DNA of 12,640 nucleotides, from the NCBI GenBank assembly GCA_021789395.1, contig JAJYJP010000019.1:1-12640 (forward strand). The letters run 5' to 3'. Origin of the DNA: a bacterium. Lineage in GTDB: Bacteria; Patescibacteriota; Minisyncoccia; Moranbacterales; UBA2206. The translations under genes were made by a program, and so were the position numbers. The notes beneath the pieces were generated by a model. It made no database searches. It saw only the letters and a list, made by a program, of their open reading frames with translations, and was not told where the DNA came from. This document shows positions 1 through 6,817 of the stretch, piece by piece; within the stretch, counting starts at the first letter, position 1; each line of letters begins with the position of its first letter.

Positions 1-25
1 TCGGCCAAAAGCATTTCTTAAGCAT
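1..25 (-). CDS. 5' end of an unidentified gene (partial)
   Basis: A minus-strand ATG at 25-23 opens a frame that runs off the window edge after eight codons (begins M-L-K-K-C-F-W-P). It is supported by a very good ribosome binding site, AAAGGAGG on the minus strand at 31-38, five bases before the ATG, and by a plausible promoter further upstream. Too little of the product is visible to name it. It is transcribed divergently from uvrC. Confidence 0.5.
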
Positions 26-56
26 TTTCCCCTCCTTTAGATGCTTTCTTTATTTT

Positions 57-99
57 TTGAACCAAATGTAATATTATTACATAATTAGCAAAAAGTCAA
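57..99. promoter_or_regulatory. Overlapping divergent promoters for uvrC (+) and the gene at the left edge (-)
   Basis: Plus strand: TTGAAC (57-62), 17-bp spacer, CATAAT (80-85); the expected transcription start near 92 leaves only about 7 nt before the uvrC ATG at 99, so the mRNA may be nearly leaderless, which fits the lack of a Shine-Dalgarno site. Minus strand: TTGACT (94-99), 17-bp spacer, TAATAT (71-76), upstream of the strong ribosome binding site at 31-38. The two promoters occupy the same 43 bp, so polymerase could bind only one at a time. Consensus matching by eye only. Confidence 0.45.
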
Positions 100-1340
100 T
101 GGTTAAAGATCTACAGGAAAAAGTGAATAAATTGCCCGGCGCGCCTGGCGTCTACCTGTTCCGTGATCAGCGCGGCAAGCTTTTATATATCGGCAAAGCC
201 ACCCATTTACGCAACCGCGTCCGGTCCTATTTCCACGATGGTATGCGCGCCAACCGGCCGATCGAAACGATGATCCACGAAGTGATGGATGTTGAGATCA
301 AAAAGACCGACTCGGTGCTGGAAGCTTTGATTTTGGAATCGAATCTGATAAAAGAATTTCAGCCCAAATATAATATCAAAGAGAAAGATGACAAATCTTT
401 CAGTTATTTCGTTATCACGAAAGAAGAGTTTCCGCGAGTTTTGATAATGAGAAAGACGGAACTCGAAAAAAACAAAGACATCGTTCAATATGTCTATGGA
501 CCCTACACTTCCAAAAAACAGATGCAGATAGCGCTGAAAATTATCCGCAAAATTTTTCCTTTCCATTCGATCAAACAACAGACGGAAAGGGGTTGCTTGG
601 ATTTTCAGATGGGCCGCTGTCCCGGTCCGTACGCCGGTGCGATTTCTCGGAAAGATTATCTGAAAAATATTCGAGGCATCCAATTAATTTTGGAAGGAAA
701 GAAGAGAGGTTTGCTTAGAGAATTGGAAAAAGAAATGAAAGAATATTCCGAAAAAGAAGAATACGAGAAAGCGCAGATCGCCAAAGAAAGAATTTTTGCC
801 TTGCAACATATCCGCGATGTGGCGCTGATCGTGGAAGATAAGATTGAAGAACCGCTGGGCGGTGAACCGAAGCCTTTGCGTATTGAAGCCTATGACATTT
901 CCAATATTTCCGGCGCCAACGCGGTCGGATCGGTGGTTGTCTTTGCCGGGCATGAACCGGACAAGGCGCAATATCGGAAATTCAAGATCAAGACGATCGG
1001 AAGCGCGGATGATGTCGGCATGATGCGGGAGGTGCTGTTGCGCCGGTTCGGGAACAATTGGCCGGAGCCGGATTTGATCTTGCTCGACGGCGGACAAGGG
1101 CATCTGAATATGGCAGAAAAAGTTTTGTCCGGATTGGGATTAAAAATTCCGACAGCCGCGGTGGCGAAAGGGTCAGAAAGAAAGAATGTCGATGTGCGGA
1201 TCGCGAGAGACAGATTTTCTGAAGAGATTAAGAATGTGTTAATCGATAGAAATTTGCTCAAGCAGATTATGGACGAGGCGCACCGGTTTGCAATCACGTA
1301 TCACAGAAAAGTCAGAAAAAAAAATCTTTTGGGAAAATAA
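99..1340 (+). CDS. uvrC: Excinuclease ABC subunit C (UvrC), short form without C-terminal HhH
   Basis: UvrC makes the two incisions on either side of a DNA lesion in the UvrABC nucleotide-excision repair complex. The N-terminal GIY-YIG nuclease is clear: G17-V-Y19 and Y30-I-G32, then the K33-A34 and R-V-R-S-Y-F stretch, with the conserved L-E-S-N-L-I-K segment near E80. A UVR (UvrB-interacting) helix pair, rich in Glu and Lys, lies around residues 204-238. The RNase-H-like half carries the expected catalytic set: D266 (Y-D-I-S-N), D330 (L-L-D-G-G-Q-G) and H395 (D-E-A-H-R-F-A). At 413 residues it is far shorter than the roughly 600 of typical UvrC; it stops just after H395 and lacks the tandem helix-hairpin-helix DNA-binding tail. 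A strong hairpin follows the stop, so this is a natural end and not a frameshift. No Shine-Dalgarno site is visible. Confidence 0.97.
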   Translation: MVKDLQEKVNKLPGAPGVYLFRDQRGKLLYIGKATHLRNRVRSYFHDGMRANRPIETMIHEVMDVEIKKTDSVLEALILESNLIKEFQPKYNIKEKDDKSFSYFVITKEEFPRVLIMRKTELEKNKDIVQYVYGPYTSKKQMQIALKIIRKIFPFHSIKQQTERGCLDFQMGRCPGPYAGAISRKDYLKNIRGIQLILEGKKRGLLRELEKEMKEYSEKEEYEKAQIAKERIFALQHIRDVALIVEDKIEEPLGGEPKPLRIEAYDISNISGANAVGSVVVFAGHEPDKAQYRKFKIKTIGSADDVGMMREVLLRRFGNNWPEPDLILLDGGQGHLNMAEKVLSGLGLKIPTAAVAKGSERKNVDVRIARDRFSEEIKNVLIDRNLLKQIMDEAHRFAITYHRKVRKKNLLGK

Positions 1341-1346
1341 AAAAAT

Positions 1347-1386
1347 AACTGCCGGCAAGATTTTGCTGGCAGTTTTAATTTTAATC
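1347..1386. terminator. Intrinsic terminator between converging uvrC and the minus-strand gene
   Basis: AACTGCCGGCAA (1347-1358) pairs with TTGCTGGCAGTT (1363-1374) across a 4-nt loop: a 12-bp stem with one G-U pair, followed by TTAATTTTAAT. On the minus strand the stem is followed by a T run (complement of the A run at 1338-1345), so it can serve both converging genes. Confidence 0.85.
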
Positions 1387-1398
1387 GCTGACGGTCCA

Positions 1399-1737
1399 TT
1401 ACTTTTTAATGGGTTGCATGTCGAGATGCTTCACTATTTCTTGGTATTTGGCTACCTCCTTTTCTAAAGCGGTTATCTTCATCCTTGTGCTTTTTTGTTT
1501 GACTTCCAGTTCGGCGTGTTCCGTGATTAGCTTTTGCAGTTCCTTGCTTTTTTCAACCAGAGCTTTTTTGGCATCATTGTGCAGCTCTGAAATTTTTTTG
1601 AGTAACGCGTCCGCTATGAAAGCTTGGGCTATCTCGGCCCGCTCTCTTTTTTTAAGAACCTTTTTTATTCTTTCTTTTTGTTTGGGTGATTTTTTGCCCC
1701 TCGGTCTGCCTCGTTTTCTGCTGTTTGGTTTCTCCAT
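1399..1737 (-). CDS. Small AT-hook-like, coiled-coil protein of unknown function
   Basis: The product has 112 residues and is very basic. Residues 7-16 (R-K-R-G-R-P-R-G-K-K) contain the Gly-Arg-Pro core of an AT-hook, a motif that binds the minor groove of AT-rich DNA. From about residue 20 on it is almost all charged helix rich in Lys, Glu, Ala and Leu; residues about 45-107 look like a coiled coil. No catalytic motif, signal peptide or membrane segment is seen. The ATG at 1737 is supported by AAAGGAG on the minus strand (1747-1753), nine bases upstream. The opposite-strand frame at 1409-1765 is a shadow. I do not recognise a family. A DNA-binding architectural protein is a guess from the AT-hook; the low-complexity helix could equally serve another role. 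Confidence 0.8.
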   Translation of the reverse strand: MEKPNSRKRGRPRGKKSPKQKERIKKVLKKRERAEIAQAFIADALLKKISELHNDAKKALVEKSKELQKLITEHAELEVKQKSTRMKITALEKEVAKYQEIVKHLDMQPIKK

Positions 1738-1811
1738 TGAGAGTCTCCTTTCCGCGTTTTTTTAAAGCTCTAATATATTACAAATTAGCGTCTGATTTTA
1801 GGCGGCAAACC

Positions 1812-1840
1812 TTTACAATCCCGGGAAAACCATTTACAAT
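1812..1840 (+). promoter_or_regulatory. Predicted uvrA promoter
   Basis: TTTACA (1812-1817), 17-bp spacer, TACAAT (1835-1840); each box is one base from the sigma-70 consensus. Predicted start near 1847, giving a leader of about 50 nt. By eye only; no operator such as a LexA box is obvious. Confidence 0.6.
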
Positions 1841-1896
1841 TTATAACTAGCAATTAATTCTTCCGGAACGCACCTAGCGCTCCCTATACAATTTTT

Positions 1897-4743
1897 ATGG
1901 CTAAAACTCCATCTAGTCTTAGGGACAAAATCATAATTCGCGGAGCGAAGGTTAATAATCTGAAAAATGTCGATATTGAAATTCCCAAAGACCGACTGGT
2001 TGTGGTGACAGGACTTTCCGGATCGGGGAAATCTTCCTTGGCCTTTGACGTGGTTTTTGCCGAAGGCAATCGGCGCTATCTGGAGGGCATGTCTTCTTAT
2101 GCCCGCCAGTTTTTGGATGTCGGTGCCAAGCCGGATGTAGATAAGATCGGAAATCTTAGCCCGACCATTTCCATCGATCAGAAAAGTCTGAGTCGCAGTC
2201 CGCGTTCGACTGTGGGAACTTTGACGGAGATTTATGATTATCTGCGCGTCTTGTTTGCCAAGGTCGGTATGCCATATTGTCCGCAGTGTGGCGCTCCGAT
2301 GGCCCGCAAGAGCCACCAGGAAATGTTGGAAGAAATTTTGTCTTTTCCGGACAGTACGCAGGTGGCCATCCTTTCCAAAGTGCGGGAAGAAGATAAGAAT
2401 TCCAAAGAAATTTTGCGCAGCGTTTCCCAGTCGGGATTTGCGCGTGTGCGGTTCAACGGAAAAATAATGCTGGTTACGGAAGCGTTGGCCTTGGCGAATG
2501 AACAGGCGGACAACCAAATTGATGTCGTAGTCGATCGTGTTTTGGTCAAACACAAAAATCCGGACCGCGAAAGAATCATCGATTCCATCGAGACGGCGCT
2601 CAAAGCCGGCAATGGTTCCATCGTTGTTTCTGCAGAAAATGAGGAAGATAAGATTTTCAATACCGATTTCGTCTGTCATGAGTGCCAGACGCGCATCAAT
2701 GAAATTACGCCGCGCCATTTTTCTTTCAATAGTCCGGAAGGCGCTTGCGAACATTGTTCGGGATTGGGAATTACCAAAGAAGTGGATATCGATCTGGTGA
2801 TGCCCAACAAGAATCTTTCTTTGGCAGAAGGCGCGATCCTGCCGTGGAGCAAATCGAACGGACGAGCGGGCGGACAAGGAAATTATCTGAATATTTTAAA
2901 AGCTCTTGGCAAAGAATACGGATTTTCTGTCGACGTGCCGGTCAAGAAACTTTCCGAAGAGGCGATTTCCGTGATTTTTCACGGACCGGAGAAAAAAGAA
3001 GTCTTGATCCAGCAGGAGAATGTTCTGGGTGGAGTAAGAGAAGTCCGCACTCCTTTCGAAGGCGTTATTCCGTCCATCAAAAAGAAATATGAAGAAGCCG
3101 CTTCGGATTATGTCCGTTCGGAATTGGAAAAATATATGTTGGAAAAGATTTGTCCGGTGTGTCAGGGCAAAAGACTGAAGGATGAATATCTGGCGGTGAA
3201 GGTCGAAGGAAAATCGATCGACGATATCGTGAACATGGATCTGGGGAAATTTATCGCATTTTTAAATTCGACCAGCCAGACGCTCGAATCGCAGAAAAAA
3301 GAAATTGCCGCGCCGCTCGTCAAAGAGATGGTTCTGAAAGCTGAAGCTTTGAATAATGTCGGACTGGAATATCTGTCGCTTTCGCGGGGCGCCGACACGA
3401 TTTCCGGCGGCGAAGCGCAACGGATTCGACTGGCAACCCAGATCGGTTCGGAGCTGATGGGCATCACGTATGTCTTGGACGAGCCGTCGATCGGCCTGCA
3501 TAACCGCGACACGGAAAAACTGATCAGCACTATGCAGAAACTGAAGGATGCCGGCAATTCGCTGATAGTGGTGGAACACGACGAGGACATTATCCGTAAG
3601 GCCGACTGGGTGATCGATATGGGGCCGGGTGCCGGCGAAGAAGGCGGCCAGGTGATTTTCCAGGGCGATTTCAAGACTCTCCAGAAAGCTAAGACGCAGA
3701 CGGCCGAGTATATAATCGGCAAGAAAAAAGTTTCCGAGAAAAAAAATTATCGCAAGGGCAATAAAAAGTCCATCGAAATTTTGGGGGCGGCCGAACACAA
3801 TTTGAAAAATATCGACGTGGAAATTCCGCTGGGCAAATTCGTTTCGATCACCGGTGTTTCCGGATCGGGCAAATCAACTTTGGTCAACGATATTTTGGCC
3901 AAGGCGCTTTCCAAATATTTTTTCAAAGCCAAAGAATTTCCGGGCCAGCACAAAAAGATCAAGGGGCTGAACCACATTGACAAGGTGATTAACATCGACC
4001 AGAATCCGATCGGCCGGACTCCGCGCTCCAATGCCGCCACCTATACCGGCGTCTTTTCCTTGATCCGCGACCTGTTCGCTTCGACCGAAGAAGCCAAGAA
4101 CCGCGGTTACGCGCCAAGCCGGTTCAGTTTCAACATGAAAGGCGGCCGCTGCGAAGTTTGTCAGGGTGATGGGACGAAAAAAATCGAGATGCATCTTTTG
4201 CCGGATATGTACGTCAAATGCGAAGCTTGCAACGGAACAAGATATAACCAAAAAACTTTGGATATCGAATATCAGGGCGTAAACATCGCGGAGGTTTTGG
4301 ATATGAGTGTGTCTTATGCGTTGCGCTTTTTCAAAAAATCTCCGCTTATCGCGGAGAAACTGCAGACACTGGAAGATGTCGGACTGGGTTATTTAAAACT
4401 GGGCCAGAGCGCGACCAATCTTTCCGGCGGTGAAGCGCAAAGGATCAAGCTGGCGACCGAGCTGGCGAGAAAATCGACCGGAAAAACTTTGTATATTTTG
4501 GACGAACCGACGATCGGTTTGCACTTTGCCGATGTGAAAAGATTGTTGGGTGTTCTGGACGCGCTGGTGGACAAGGGCAATTCGGTTTTGGTGGTCGAGC
4601 ATAACATCGACGTCGTCCGGCATTCCGATTGGGTGATCGATCTCGGGCCGGAAGGCGGGGACAAAGGCGGCGAAATCGTCTACGCCGGCACGCCGGACAA
4701 ACTTAAGAAAGTTAAAAAAAGTTGGACGGGGAAATATTTGTAA
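1897..4743 (+). CDS. uvrA: Excinuclease ABC subunit A (UvrA)
   Basis: UvrA is the dimeric ABC-type ATPase that finds DNA damage and loads UvrB in nucleotide-excision repair. The 948 residues match the usual length of about 940. Two ABC modules are complete: Walker A G39-L-S-G-S-G-K45-S-S and G653-V-S-G-S-G-K659-S-T, signatures S-G-G-E-A-Q-R-I in both halves, and Walker B L-D-E-P-S/T-I-G-L-H in both. Zinc-binding Cys pairs are present: C128-x-x-C131 and further Cys-x-x-Cys pairs in the first half, and C752-x-x-C755 with C775-x-x-C778 (19 residues between) in the second, the zinc module needed for damage recognition. The ATG at 1897 has no Shine-Dalgarno site, but the conserved start of the first ABC domain (I-R-G-A-K-V-N-N-L-K-N) follows directly. 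It has its own promoter and terminator. Co-location with uvrC is notable; no uvrB is in the window. Confidence 0.99.
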   Translation: MAKTPSSLRDKIIIRGAKVNNLKNVDIEIPKDRLVVVTGLSGSGKSSLAFDVVFAEGNRRYLEGMSSYARQFLDVGAKPDVDKIGNLSPTISIDQKSLSRSPRSTVGTLTEIYDYLRVLFAKVGMPYCPQCGAPMARKSHQEMLEEILSFPDSTQVAILSKVREEDKNSKEILRSVSQSGFARVRFNGKIMLVTEALALANEQADNQIDVVVDRVLVKHKNPDRERIIDSIETALKAGNGSIVVSAENEEDKIFNTDFVCHECQTRINEITPRHFSFNSPEGACEHCSGLGITKEVDIDLVMPNKNLSLAEGAILPWSKSNGRAGGQGNYLNILKALGKEYGFSVDVPVKKLSEEAISVIFHGPEKKEVLIQQENVLGGVREVRTPFEGVIPSIKKKYEEAASDYVRSELEKYMLEKICPVCQGKRLKDEYLAVKVEGKSIDDIVNMDLGKFIAFLNSTSQTLESQKKEIAAPLVKEMVLKAEALNNVGLEYLSLSRGADTISGGEAQRIRLATQIGSELMGITYVLDEPSIGLHNRDTEKLISTMQKLKDAGNSLIVVEHDEDIIRKADWVIDMGPGAGEEGGQVIFQGDFKTLQKAKTQTAEYIIGKKKVSEKKNYRKGNKKSIEILGAAEHNLKNIDVEIPLGKFVSITGVSGSGKSTLVNDILAKALSKYFFKAKEFPGQHKKIKGLNHIDKVINIDQNPIGRTPRSNAATYTGVFSLIRDLFASTEEAKNRGYAPSRFSFNMKGGRCEVCQGDGTKKIEMHLLPDMYVKCEACNGTRYNQKTLDIEYQGVNIAEVLDMSVSYALRFFKKSPLIAEKLQTLEDVGLGYLKLGQSATNLSGGEAQRIKLATELARKSTGKTLYILDEPTIGLHFADVKRLLGVLDALVDKGNSVLVVEHNIDVVRHSDWVIDLGPEGGDKGGEIVYAGTPDKLKKVKKSWTGKYL

Positions 4744-4756
4744 TTCTTTTTATAAT

Positions 4757-4801
4757 AAAGACCCAATCTCTTAGTTTCAAGAAATTGGGTCTTTTTGTTT
4801 T
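4757..4801. terminator. Intrinsic terminator after uvrA
   Basis: AAAGACCCAAT (4757-4767) and ATTGGGTCTTT (4784-4794) form a perfect 11-bp stem followed by TTGTTTT. It lies between converging uvrA and speD and may act on both, though the T run is better on the plus strand. Confidence 0.9.
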
Positions 4802-4821
4802 GGCGAGCGATTTATCGCCAG

Positions 4822-5226
4822 TCAGGTTTTTTCTTTTTTTGCTTCCGCTTTGTGTGGAAGTTTTTCATTATTGAAGAGAGATATTATTCCTCTTTTCATT
4901 TCCACCACGGAGGGATTCTGGCTACCGAACCGCTCTATTAAATATTGAGCGGCTATTTCCGGCTTAATCAGGTCGCCGCAAGTAAAGATGTCTACCGCGG
5001 CGAAACCGTATTCCGGCCAGGTGTGAATGCTGAGATGCGACTCAGCAATCACCACCATGCCGGAAATACCGAACGGATTAAACTCGTGGAAAGAAACGTC
5101 CACAATCGTGGCGGCCGCCTCCCTTGCCGCCCCAACCATAGAATCCTTCACAAACTCCAAATCCCTGATTGCCTCGATGTTGCAATCCCTTAAATCCACC
5201 AAAAGATGCGTCCCCAATGCATTCAA
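4822..5226 (-). CDS. speD: S-adenosylmethionine decarboxylase proenzyme (bacterial SpeD/SpeH type)
   Basis: It decarboxylates S-adenosylmethionine to provide the aminopropyl donor for spermidine synthesis. The proenzyme cuts itself between Glu and Ser to form a beta chain and an alpha chain with an N-terminal pyruvoyl group. The motif E-S-H-L-S-I-H-T-W-P-E-Y-G, then D-I-F-T-C-G, is intact. I place the start at TTG 5226-5224: the minus strand has GGGAGGTGG just upstream, about six bases from this TTG, and the protein then begins M-N-A-L-G-T-H-L, lining up with family members that start M-K-S-L-G-R-H-L. With this start the key residues are S63 (pyruvoyl), H68 and C83, the same numbers as in the Thermotoga enzyme. 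An in-frame GTG at 5235 would overlap the ribosome binding site. The length of 134 is normal apart from a Lys/Glu-rich tail. No spermidine synthase gene is nearby. Confidence 0.96.
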   Translation of the reverse strand: MNALGTHLLVDLRDCNIEAIRDLEFVKDSMVGAAREAAATIVDVSFHEFNPFGISGMVVIAESHLSIHTWPEYGFAAVDIFTCGDLIKPEIAAQYLIERFGSQNPSVVEMKRGIISLFNNEKLPHKAEAKKEKT

Positions 5227-5253
5227 ATCAACCACCTCCCTCGTGTATTTTGT

Positions 5254-5337
5254 CCGATCCCGAAAGGATCAGTTCTTGGCAAAAAACCAAATTTTTTCAA
5301 ATTGATTTTATTATATATATCGTCTAGAATAATGCAA
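5254..5337 (-). promoter_or_regulatory. speD promoter and leader hairpin (minus strand)
   Basis: Minus strand: weak -35 TTGCAT (5332-5337), 16-bp spacer, perfect -10 TATAAT (5310-5315), giving a leader of about 75 nt. Within the leader CTGATCC (5266-5272) can pair with GGATCGG (5254-5260) around a 5-nt loop: seven pairs, one of them U-G. No U run follows, so it is not a simple terminator; a regulatory role is only a possibility. Confidence 0.4.
5302..5330 (+). promoter_or_regulatory. Predicted promoter of the nucleotidyltransferase-like gene
   Basis: TTGATT (5302-5307), 17-bp spacer, TAGAAT (5325-5330), with a predicted start about 18 nt before the ATG at 5355. It overlaps the divergent speD promoter. 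Confidence 0.45.
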
Positions 5338-5354
5338 TAGGGAAACACAAAATT

Positions 5355-6299
5355 ATGGAAAACGCTGAGCTGCAAAAAAATATTTTGGCGACTGTCACCT
5401 ACTACGATTGCCTGGACTATCCGCTGACGAGTTTTGAAATTTGGAAATACCTGTTCAAAATCTCAAATCCCAAATCCCAAATTTCAAATGCAAAGGAAAA
5501 GTATTCTTTGTTGGATGTGATGAAAGAGCTGGAGGATGGTAAGTTGAAGAAGTTTATTTCCGAATCGCGCGGATTTTATTTTTTGAAAAATCGCGATAAT
5601 TTGGTCGAGCAAAGGATCGAACGCAACAAAATTTCAGAAAGAAAATACCGAACGCTTTTGTTCGTCGCCAAATGGTTGCGGTTCGTACCTTATGTCAGGA
5701 TGGTGGCGGTGACCGGCCGGATGGCCATGAAGAACGCCGAACATAAAAGCGACCTCGATCTGTTGATCGTTTTGAAGCACGGCAGGATCTTTACCGGCCG
5801 GCTGTTGGTGACGGGGCTCGTGCATCTTTTGGGCAAAAGGAGATACAGAAACAAGATCGCCGATCGGATCTGCCTCAATTACTTCATCACGACCCAATCG
5901 CTGGAAATTTCCCACAAAGACATTTTTTCTTCTTCGGAATATTTTTTTATGCTGCCGATTTTCGGTTTTCAGCTGTTCCACAAATTCCAGCTGAAGAACG
6001 GTTGGATCAAAAATTACAAGGAAAATTTTGAGTTGGAAGATATTCCCAATCTAAAAATGGTCAAAGACACTTATTTTTCAAAATTCGTGCGCAAGATCGG
6101 AGAAAAGATTCTTGATTTCTATATCGCGGAAAGGCAGATGAAAAATTGGCAAGTCCGCCGGATAATGAACGACCCGCGCACATCCCAGATGGGCAGTATG
6201 ATCATGGCAGACGACGAGATGCTGGTTTTTTGGCCGGATCCGCAGAGTCCGAAGGTGTTTGACAAGTTCCAGGGACGATTAGAAGAGTTAAAAGTGTAA
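5355..6299 (+). CDS. Nucleotidyltransferase-like protein (pol-beta superfamily fold)
   Basis: The product has 314 residues. The first ~90 look helical and winged-helix-like (L-D-Y-P-L-T near residue 21, then a basic stretch). Residues 117-140 read V-A-V-T-G121-R-M-A and end in S-D133-L-D135-L-L-I-V, the pattern of the minimal nucleotidyltransferase fold: a Gly-containing loop followed by an hDhDh strand that binds metal. Such proteins transfer a nucleotide to a protein, RNA or small molecule; the substrate here is unknown. The usual Gly-Ser is Gly-Arg, and I see no clear third carboxylate, since the later strand reads I-C-L-N-Y-F-I. Activity is therefore uncertain and it could be a degenerate member. 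The remainder is helical with aromatic-rich stretches around residues 190-215. A heptamer-repeat tract (5461-5488) encodes the low-complexity linker S-N-P-K-S-Q-I-S-N. It is a single gene between its own promoter and a terminator. Confidence 0.75.
   Translation: MENAELQKNILATVTYYDCLDYPLTSFEIWKYLFKISNPKSQISNAKEKYSLLDVMKELEDGKLKKFISESRGFYFLKNRDNLVEQRIERNKISERKYRTLLFVAKWLRFVPYVRMVAVTGRMAMKNAEHKSDLDLLIVLKHGRIFTGRLLVTGLVHLLGKRRYRNKIADRICLNYFITTQSLEISHKDIFSSSEYFFMLPIFGFQLFHKFQLKNGWIKNYKENFELEDIPNLKMVKDTYFSKFVRKIGEKILDFYIAERQMKNWQVRRIMNDPRTSQMGSMIMADDEMLVFWPDPQSPKVFDKFQGRLEELKV
5461..5488 (+). repeat. Tandem heptamer repeat inside a coding region
   Basis: Four consecutive 7-mers of the form NNNCAAA: TCTCAAA, TCCCAAA, TCCCAAA, TTTCAAA. 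The tract is inside the nucleotidyltransferase-like gene, stays open, and encodes a Ser/Asn/Pro/Lys/Gln linker. Confidence 0.8.
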
Positions 6300-6320
6300 T
6301 TTTCTTAAACTAGAGCTTAT

Positions 6321-6347
6321 CCACAACTGCCGTTGTGGTTTTTCGTT
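6321..6347 (+). terminator. Intrinsic terminator
   Basis: CCACAAC (6321-6327), loop TGCC, GTTGTGG (6332-6338), then TTTTTCGTTT. A perfect 7-bp GC-containing stem with a U run, 21 bp after the stop of the preceding gene. Confidence 0.9.
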
Positions 6348-6375
6348 TGGAGATTCGCGCAAAATATTTTATAAT
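6347..6375 (+). promoter_or_regulatory. Promoter of the response regulator / ORF6N pair
   Basis: TTGGAG (6347-6352), 17-bp spacer, perfect TATAAT (6370-6375). It lies just after the terminator and leaves a leader of about 55 nt before the ATG at 6440. The leader holds a short inverted repeat, TTCCA/TGGAA, at about 6390-6409. Confidence 0.55.
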
Positions 6376-6439
6376 AAGATTAACTAATGTTCCAGGAACA
6401 AGCTTGGAATTTTAGTGCGTTAGAAATAATAAAAAAAAT

Positions 6440-6814
6440 ATGGCAAGAACAATTTTAATCGCGGAAGATGACGAGATGCTGATGGATCTTTATTCGTCTG
6501 CGTTCGAGTCGAAAGATTTCAATGTCCTAAAAGCTTTCAACGGCAAAGAGGCTTTGGAAATTCTGGACAAGGAAGGCAGTGCGGTAAGGTTCATTCTTCT
6601 TGACATCATTATGCCCAAGATGGACGGGCTGGAGTTTTTGGGAAAAATAAAGAAAAATGATCTCTATAAAAATATTCCGGTGGTGGTTTGCACGAGCCTT
6701 TTTAATCCGGAAGACGAAGAAGAGGCGATGAGTCTGGGAGCGAAAGAATATCTGGTTAAATCCCAGAACACCCCGACGCAGATCATTGAAAAAGTGGAAA
6801 AATATTTGCAATAA
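6440..6814 (+). CDS. Single-domain response regulator (CheY-like receiver)
   Basis: A 124-residue receiver domain with no output domain. The acidic pocket is E9-D10-D11, the phospho-acceptor is D55 (L-L-D-I-I-M-P-K-M-D-G), and the switch residues are T85 and K107 (Y-L-V-K-S), all in the standard order. It would be phosphorylated by a histidine kinase and act through protein contacts. No kinase is in the window, so the partner is unknown. No Shine-Dalgarno site is seen; an A-rich run precedes the ATG. It ends 3 bp before the ORF6N gene, so the two are almost certainly co-transcribed. Confidence 0.95.
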   Translation: MARTILIAEDDEMLMDLYSSAFESKDFNVLKAFNGKEALEILDKEGSAVRFILLDIIMPKMDGLEFLGKIKKNDLYKNIPVVVCTSLFNPEDEEEAMSLGAKEYLVKSQNTPTQIIEKVEKYLQ

Positions 6815-6817
6815 TTT

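Noticed and set aside
1409..1765. Plus-strand open frame opposite the AT-hook gene
   Set aside because: Its Ser/Phe/Leu-rich product is the complement of the Lys/Glu-rich minus-strand gene, which has the strong ribosome binding site.
1834..2877. Long minus-strand open frame (347 codons) opposite uvrA
   Set aside because: It lies antisense to the conserved uvrA sequence, with no supporting start signals. Other antisense frames in uvrA, uvrC and the exported protein were rejected for the same reason.
5461..5488. CRISPR-like short repeats
   Set aside because: The units are 7 bp and directly adjacent, with no spacers. No CRISPR array or Cas gene is in the window.
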